64,000 nt of DNA from Solirubrobacterales bacterium (lineage in GTDB: Bacteria > Actinomycetota > Thermoleophilia > Solirubrobacterales > 70-9). Both the position numbers and the translations under genes were made by a program. The stretch covers positions 61,009-125,008 of the forward strand of contig JAMLGI010000008.1 in the NCBI GenBank assembly GCA_023958085.1, in the 5' to 3' direction. The notes beneath the pieces are model-generated. The model made no database searches, was not told the DNA's origin, and worked only from the letters and a program-made list of their open reading frames with translations. Of the stretch, positions 59,742-64,000 are shown one piece after another (the first letter of the stretch is position 1; every line of letters starts with the position of its first letter).

Positions 59742-60722
59742 TCAGACCCACTTGACGAGGCGGCGCCGGGCCGGTTCGATCTGACCGGCGGCGGCCACCG
59801 CCCAGAGGATCCCGAGCCAGAGCAGCGTGGCGAAGACCACGTGGAACCAGACCAGGATCGCCGGCAGTTGGAGCTGCCACTGGATCAGGCCCAGCGCGAT
59901 CTGGGCGAGAGCGACGGCGAAACAGACCGCAAGCGGTTTTCGGGCCCGGCGGTCACCGTCACGCCGTCCGAGGAAGATGAACACCGCGAGGATCGCGATC
60001 GCGAAGATGATCGCCATCGTGGCGTGCCGCTGGACGATCCACTCGAGCGTGTCGGCCCCCTTGAAGGTGAACCGGTGGACCAGCTCCCGATCGTGGTCCC
60101 CGGGATGCGGTCCGGACGCGGTGGTGATCGTCCCCAGGAGGACCGTGAACTGCCCGAAGGGGATCAGCGCCCGGACCGCCCAGACGCCGGCCCAGTCGCG
60201 GGAGAAGCGGCGCTCGCCGGGTTCATGTCGGGAGCACCACCAGAGGGCGAAGGCTGCATCCAGCAGGATCATCGAGATGATGAAGTGGAAGATGACCAGG
60301 GCCGGGTTCAGGTCGTAGTAGACGACGAACGCCCCGAGGATCGCCTGGGCGATCACGCCGAGCGGCAGAAGGATCGCAATCACCGCCAGATGCCACCGGT
60401 AGGGGCGGCGGAAGAAGGAGAGCAGACAGGCGGCGATCACCGCCACGCTCACCACCCCGGTCACCAGCCGGTTTCCGTACTCGATCATCGCGTTGATCTG
60501 GGCGGGGGCGACGTACTGGTCGTAACACTTGGGCCAGTCGGGGCAGCCGAGGCCGGAGGCGGTCACCCGGACCGCGGTGCCGGTGGTGACGATCACCGTG
60601 AGGGTGATCAGGGCGATCAGGGTGATCAGGGCGTAGGTTCGAGGCGCGATCCGGAATCCTCGAAGGCGGGAGAGCAGGTTGCTTTCCGTGGCCTGTGGTT
60701 CAGCTTGGTCCTCGCCGGTCAC
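59742..60722 (-). CDS. ctaA: Haem A synthase
   Basis: A 326-residue eight-helix enzyme that oxidises haem O to haem A. Recognised by GTAVRVTASGLGCPDWPKCY with its cysteine pair, MIEYGNRLVTG with a haem-ligand His region, LGVIAQAILGAFVVYYDLNPALVIFHFIISM and the C-terminal VQRHATMAIIF and IQWQLQLPAILVWFHVVFATLLW carrying the paired histidines. It completes the haem A pathway with ctaB at 62537. It lies 25 bases downstream of the cytochrome c gene on the same strand. Confidence 0.94.
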   Translation of the reverse strand: MTGEDQAEPQATESNLLSRLRGFRIAPRTYALITLIALITLTVIVTTGTAVRVTASGLGCPDWPKCYDQYVAPAQINAMIEYGNRLVTGVVSVAVIAACLLSFFRRPYRWHLAVIAILLPLGVIAQAILGAFVVYYDLNPALVIFHFIISMILLDAAFALWWCSRHEPGERRFSRDWAGVWAVRALIPFGQFTVLLGTITTASGPHPGDHDRELVHRFTFKGADTLEWIVQRHATMAIIFAIAILAVFIFLGRRDGDRRARKPLAVCFAVALAQIALGLIQWQLQLPAILVWFHVVFATLLWLGILWAVAAAGQIEPARRRLVKWV

Positions 60723-60747
60723 CGCTTGGAGACGTCCGGATCGAGGT

Positions 60748-61455
60748 TCAGCTGCTGCCGGAGCCGGCTGACTTCATCAGGAAGTCGACCAGTTCGTCAA
60801 GCTCCTTGTCGGAGAGCTTGCCGGCGAATGAGGGCATGACCGCGTTCTCGAAGCCCTTGGGCTTGGACTTGTTCGGATCGACGATCGCCGTGTGGATCTC
60901 TTCCTTGCTCAGATCGGGGACGAACTCGTCGAGGTCCGGACCGGCGGTACCGGAGGAGTCGGCGGCGGCGAGGGTATGGCAGCCACCGCAGCCGTTGTTG
61001 GCGAAGAGTTCAGCCCCGGGACCGGAGCCGGCCACCTTGGGCGGCTCGGCGCCGGGGACCCCGGCGTACTTGGCGACGTAGGCGGCCACGTCCTCGAGGT
61101 CATTCCCGGTGACGATGTCGGCCGGCATCGACATTCCCGGAAGCACCGGGTTGGAGGGGTACGGGCGCTGAACCTGGGCCCGGACGATGCCCTTGATCGT
61201 GTCGTCGTCCATGCCGACCTCGCGGGCTGCCGAGAAGGCTGCGTCCAGGTCCGGCCCCTGGGTGCCGCTCGATGCGGCCTGGGCCATCATGTGACAGGTG
61301 CCGCATTTCGAGAGGAAGATCTGGCGGCCCCGGTCGGTCGGCTGGCCGGTATCGGGGGCCGAGGTGTTGCTCCCGCAACCGGCGGCCAGAGCGCCGAAGG
61401 TGAGCAGCGAGACAAGCAGGACAGAGAACTTGGGAAGAGACTTGAGCTTCAGCAT
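60748..61455 (-). CDS. Dihaem c-type cytochrome lipoprotein
   Basis: A 235-residue exported lipoprotein. The lipobox AAGC places lipid on Cys27. Two haem-binding motifs are Cys51-x-x-Cys54-His55 (CGTCH) and Cys155-x-x-Cys158-His159 (CGGCH). Axial methionines are likely in PGMSMP (108-110) and AVMPSFAG. Two cytochrome c folds joined by a Pro/Gly linker make it a plausible membrane-tethered electron donor to the CuA site of the neighbouring oxidase, which lacks its own cytochrome domain. Confidence 0.92.
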   Translation of the reverse strand: MLKLKSLPKFSVLLVSLLTFGALAAGCGSNTSAPDTGQPTDRGRQIFLSKCGTCHMMAQAASSGTQGPDLDAAFSAAREVGMDDDTIKGIVRAQVQRPYPSNPVLPGMSMPADIVTGNDLEDVAAYVAKYAGVPGAEPPKVAGSGPGAELFANNGCGGCHTLAAADSSGTAGPDLDEFVPDLSKEEIHTAIVDPNKSKPKGFENAVMPSFAGKLSDKELDELVDFLMKSAGSGSS

Positions 61456-61617
61456 GAGATTTGGTGGAGCGCGGCCATTCTATAGGTCCAGGCGGCGATG
61501 CGGCCGTCCGGTGTCGACCCCGTTGCGACGAGTCGCGCCACCGGATAGGCTGGCGACAATCAGCACAATGTCCAGCTCTTTGGAAGTGGTCGGCAGCGGG
61601 CCGCGGAAAGGCGATGA

Positions 61618-62016
61618 GTGAGAGTAAGCGTCGGTATGTCGGGGGTGGTTTTGCGAATCGGTCCGGATCTCTCCCTGAGGCGGGCGGCCGAGAGGATGAC
61701 CCAGAAAGGGGTCGGGGCGGCGATAGTCGAGGACGAGGACTGGCCGGTGCCCCGGATCATTACCGAGCGTGACGTCCTGCGGGCAGTCGGGTCCGGGCAC
61801 GACATGGATCAGGAGAAGGTCGCCGATCACATGAGCGAGAGCGTGATCACCGCCTCACCCGAGTGGAGCCTGGAGCGGGCAGCGATGGAGATGTCCCGTC
61901 GCAACATCCGGCATCTGGCGGTCTACCGGGAGGGGGAACTGATCGGAGTGCTCTCGATGAGGGACATCCTCCGGGTCTGGACTGCCGATGGTGCGACGTC
62001 CGGGGGTCCGCCCTGA
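61618..62016 (+). CDS. CBS-domain pair protein
   Basis: A 132-residue protein consisting of two CBS domains: LSLRRAAERMTQKGVGAAIVEDEDWPVPRIITERDVLRAV and WSLERAAMEMSRRNIRHLAVYREGELIGVLSMRDIL. Such stand-alone pairs bind adenine nucleotides. GTG 61618 has GAAAGG six bases upstream; an ATG at 61636 is possible. It stands between the minus-strand cytochrome and oxidase genes in the opposite direction. The 162 bases before it probably hold divergent promoters, but I see no clear boxes. Confidence 0.87.
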   Translation: MRVSVGMSGVVLRIGPDLSLRRAAERMTQKGVGAAIVEDEDWPVPRIITERDVLRAVGSGHDMDQEKVADHMSESVITASPEWSLERAAMEMSRRNIRHLAVYREGELIGVLSMRDILRVWTADGATSGGPP

Positions 62017-62068
62017 TCGGCGGGAACCTGCAGGCAGCGGCGGCCCGGCAGTCCGGGCCGTTGCTGAA

Positions 62069-62362
62069 TCAGCCCTTGGGCGGCGCGTCGAAGCTCTCGA
62101 CCGGCAGGCTGGCCCGCTGGTCCGAGGAAGTCCGGGGGAGACTGTAGAAGGCGCGACGGCCCCGACCGATCATGCTCGCCAGAGCAGCGATCGCGATGAC
62201 CGCCCCGACCGCCCCGTAGAACCAGGCCGGGAACATGAAACCGGAGGCGAAGGTTCCGGCGGCGAGGCCGAGCAGACCGAGCGCGAACACGGCGGGCGCC
62301 CAGGACGGGGCCGGGAGTTCGATCGTCTCGGTCGGGGCGGAAATCTGGCGGGACTTGCTCAT
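62069..62362 (-). CDS. Small two-helix membrane protein, possible oxidase subunit
   Basis: A 97-residue protein with two hydrophobic helices (SWAPAVFALGLLGLAAGTFASG and AWFYGAVGAVIAIAALASMIG), short polar ends and a Pro/Ser-rich tail. It is the last gene of the minus-strand group that contains a second oxidase subunit I, ctaB and a 37-residue membrane peptide. Size and position suggest a subunit IV-like accessory protein. No family signature is certain. Confidence 0.65.
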   Translation of the reverse strand: MSKSRQISAPTETIELPAPSWAPAVFALGLLGLAAGTFASGFMFPAWFYGAVGAVIAIAALASMIGRGRRAFYSLPRTSSDQRASLPVESFDAPPKG

Positions 62363-62380
62363 CCGGACGGGCTCCTGTGG

Positions 62381-62494
62381 TTAGCCGGCGATGTAGATCG
62401 AGGCAAAGATGAAGGTGAGGGCAAAGACCGCCGCGGAGCCGGTGCCGATCAGCATGCCGACGGCGAAATTCGACTTCGAGGTCTTGCGATCCAT
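62381..62494 (-). CDS. 37-residue single-helix membrane peptide
   Basis: A very short gene: ATG at 62494 to TAA at 62381 encodes a basic N-terminus (MDRKTSKSNFAVGML) and one hydrophobic helix (GSAAVFALTFIFASIYIAG). It sits between ctaB and the 97-residue membrane gene, 18 bases before the latter and 42 bases after ctaB, on the same strand. Tiny single-helix subunits are known in several haem-copper oxidases, such as subunit IIa of ba3 types. This peptide may serve the second oxidase here. Evidence is the open frame, membrane design and position. Confidence 0.6.
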   Translation of the reverse strand: MDRKTSKSNFAVGMLIGTGSAAVFALTFIFASIYIAG

Positions 62495-62536
62495 GGCGGT
62501 ATTTCTATCAGTAGTGGCGGTTGCCGGGCGATCCGG

Positions 62537-63478
62537 TCAGAACGAGACCGCGTCGATCGCCATCGCGACGAAGAGCAGGGCCAGGTAGGCCAGTGAGTAG
62601 AGGTAGGCCTTGAGGATGATCTCCCGGCCGGGACGGCGCAGAAGGGTGAACGAAAAACCGATGTAAACCAGGCCGAGGGCGACCGCGGCGGCGAGATAGA
62701 CCGGGCCGAGCAGCCCGGTGCAGGTGGGGCCGACCGTGAACGCGACCATGAAGACGGTGTAGATCATGATTTGGCGCCGGGTCTCGAGTTCGCCCTTGAC
62801 CACCGGCAACATCGGCACGCCGGTCTTGGCGTAGTCGTCCTTGATCAACAGCGACAGGGCCCAGAAATGAGGCGGGGTCCAGAAGAAGATGATCGCGAAC
62901 GGCCAGAACGCATCCCAGGTGAGCGCCCCGGTGGCGGCCGCCCAGCCGACCAGCGGCGGTACCGCCCCGGCGCTGCCACCGATCACGATGTTCTGCGGGG
63001 TCAGGGGCTTGAGCCAGAGCGTGTAGAGGAAGACGTAACCGAGCAGGCCGACCATTGCCAGCACGGCGGCCAGGAGGTTGGTGGTCAGCCAGAGCTGCAA
63101 GAAGGAGATGACCCCGAGGACGATCCCGAAGATCAGCCCGTGGAACGGGTTGATCCGGCCGTTGGCGAGCGGGCGCTTGCTGGTCCGGGTCATCTGGGCG
63201 TCCCGGTCCCGGTCGATGTAGTGGTTGATCGCCCCGGCTCCACCGGCGGCCAGGTAGCCACCGATCATCGTCCAGATGATCGTCATCAGCGGAGGCCCGG
63301 CGGGATCGGCAACGAACATCGTCGCCACCGTGGTCACCAGCAGCAGGCTGATGATCCGGGGTTTGGTCAGCGCAATGTAGTCCCGAATCAGGGAAAGCGT
63401 GTCGGACCCGGCCGTCGTGGCTGCGGCTGTGCTGTCCTGCCGGATGCGCGTCGAACCGGCGCCGGCACCATCGATCAT
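62537..63478 (-). CDS. ctaB: Protohaem IX farnesyltransferase (haem O synthase)
   Basis: A 313-residue prenyltransferase of the UbiA superfamily that converts haem B to haem O. The N-terminal segment YIALTKPRIISLLLVTT, the first Asp-rich motif NHYIDRDRDAQMTRTSKRPLANGRI and the loop FWTPPHFWALSLLIKDDYAKTGVPMLPVV are diagnostic. A Ser/Thr/Ala-rich extension of about 30 residues precedes the first helix. Its start is five bases from the end of the second subunit I gene, so they form an operon. Confidence 0.95.
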   Translation of the reverse strand: MIDGAGAGSTRIRQDSTAAATTAGSDTLSLIRDYIALTKPRIISLLLVTTVATMFVADPAGPPLMTIIWTMIGGYLAAGGAGAINHYIDRDRDAQMTRTSKRPLANGRINPFHGLIFGIVLGVISFLQLWLTTNLLAAVLAMVGLLGYVFLYTLWLKPLTPQNIVIGGSAGAVPPLVGWAAATGALTWDAFWPFAIIFFWTPPHFWALSLLIKDDYAKTGVPMLPVVKGELETRRQIMIYTVFMVAFTVGPTCTGLLGPVYLAAAVALGLVYIGFSFTLLRRPGREIILKAYLYSLAYLALLFVAMAIDAVSF

Positions 63479-63482
63479 TGGT

Positions 63483-64000
63483 TCAGGCTACCGGCTGCGA
63501 CTCACGGGCGGCGCCCTCGGCGTCGCGCTGCGTCAGTGCCTCGTGGATGTCCCGCATCGGCCGGTCGCTGCGGACGTCCGGGAGGACGTCGAAGTTGTGG
63601 GCAGGCGGGGGCGAGGTGGTGAGCCACTCAAGCGAGTCGGCCTGCCAGGGATCCGGGGTGGCGGGAACGGCTCCCCGTTCGCGACTCTTGATCAGGTTGC
63701 CGATCGCCAGGATGATCCCGACGAAGAGGATCAGCATGCCGATCGTCGCGAACATGTTCCAGACTCCGAGCCCGTCGGCGGCGGGGAAGCGGTAGGCGTC
63801 CGTGACCCGGCCGGCAACACCGATCACGAACAGTGGAAGCAGGGCCATCAGGGTGCCGACGAACATCACCGTGAAGGAGGCCCGGGCCCGGTCTTCGTTG
63901 AGTTCGTAACCGGTCATCTTGGGGTACCAGTAGCTGATCGCGGCGAATCCGCCGAACACGACGAAGCCGATCAGGGTGAAGTGGGTAGCGGCCCAGGCGT
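63483..64000 (-). CDS. Second haem-copper oxidase subunit I-like protein (C-terminal part, cut by window edge)
   Basis: The last 172 or so residues are visible; the N-terminus lies beyond the window. The segment THFTLIGFVVFGGFAAISYWYPKMTG aligns with helix X and the following WFPKxTG of subunit I. Two further helices and a tail with EWLTTSPPPAHNF follow, similar to the tail of the CtaD at 55628. At the position of the adjacent haem ligands (HxH, His464 and His466 of that CtaD) this protein has A-T-H, so one histidine is missing in the ungapped alignment. It may be a divergent oxidase type. It heads the operon with ctaB and small membrane proteins. Confidence 0.85.
   Translation of the reverse strand, partial: AWAATHFTLIGFVVFGGFAAISYWYPKMTGYELNEDRARASFTVMFVGTLMALLPLFVIGVAGRVTDAYRFPAADGLGVWNMFATIGMLILFVGIILAIGNLIKSRERGAVPATPDPWQADSLEWLTTSPPPAHNFDVLPDVRSDRPMRDIHEALTQRDAEGAARESQPVA

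Overview
The window is high-GC, gene-dense bacterial chromosome with many GTG/TTG starts and many 4-base stop/start overlaps. The content points to an actinobacterium: a CysO/Mec/CysM thiocarboxylate cysteine pathway, a GuaB3-type dehydrogenase, aa3 oxidase genes (ctaC, ctaD, ctaE, ctaA, ctaB), a DUF3352-like lipoprotein and a c-di-AMP riboswitch on a cell-wall hydrolase gene. The mix would suit the Thermoleophilia/Solirubrobacterales, but that placement is inference from gene content. I saw no rRNA, tRNA, CRISPR array, insertion sequence or prophage.

Layout. 1-3.3 kb: an MFS transporter cut by the window edge, a NarL-type response regulator and its histidine kinase (minus), then htpX (plus). 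3.3-4.2 kb: a large palindromic element, terminator-like hairpins and a DUF488 gene. 4.2-7.3 kb: a complete protein-thiocarboxylate cysteine system, with the activating enzyme and CysO on plus facing cysM-mec-DUF2007 on minus. 7.4-10 kb: a polar amino-acid ABC importer with three strong hairpins after its binding protein. 10-13.1 kb: secreted and hypothetical proteins around a hairpin-rich gap. 13.2-20.8 kb: a minus-strand run of hyuA, hyuB, nadB, two hypothetical genes and a glycosyltransferase. 20.9-24.8 kb: a pilin-like peptide, rph, rdgB, small genes, HU and pyrF. 24.8-30.2 kb: LysM protein, D-Ala-D-Ala carboxypeptidase, PfkB kinase, guaB3 and guaA.

30.2-34.5 kb: a repeat element, a PIN-toxin remnant, and a Fur/Zur-regulated metal importer whose first gene fuses a permease to its substrate-binding protein. 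34.6-38.9 kb: a large secreted hydrolase and an M23 peptidase behind a ydaO-type (c-di-AMP) riboswitch. 39-44 kb: rplM, rpsI with a long acidic extension, glmM, a VapBC-like pair and glmS. 44-51 kb: a lipoprotein, acpS, nnr, a CBS protein, alr, cca and infA. 51-54.7 kb: two tandem secreted paralogues, a zinc ribbon and a glycosyltransferase. 54.8-64 kb: cytochrome oxidase genes. ctaC, ctaD, a tandem Usp-like gene and ctaE are on plus; ctaA, a dihaem cytochrome c, ctaB, small membrane proteins and a second, divergent subunit I cut by the window end are on minus.

The most unusual items are: palindromic elements with a GTAC-N4-GTAC centre at 3275-3420 and 30239-30342, which share a left-arm block; a CysO precursor that does not end in Gly-Gly; the permease-binding protein fusion; the divergent second oxidase subunit I; and a pyrF whose conserved N-terminus seems to require a CTG start.
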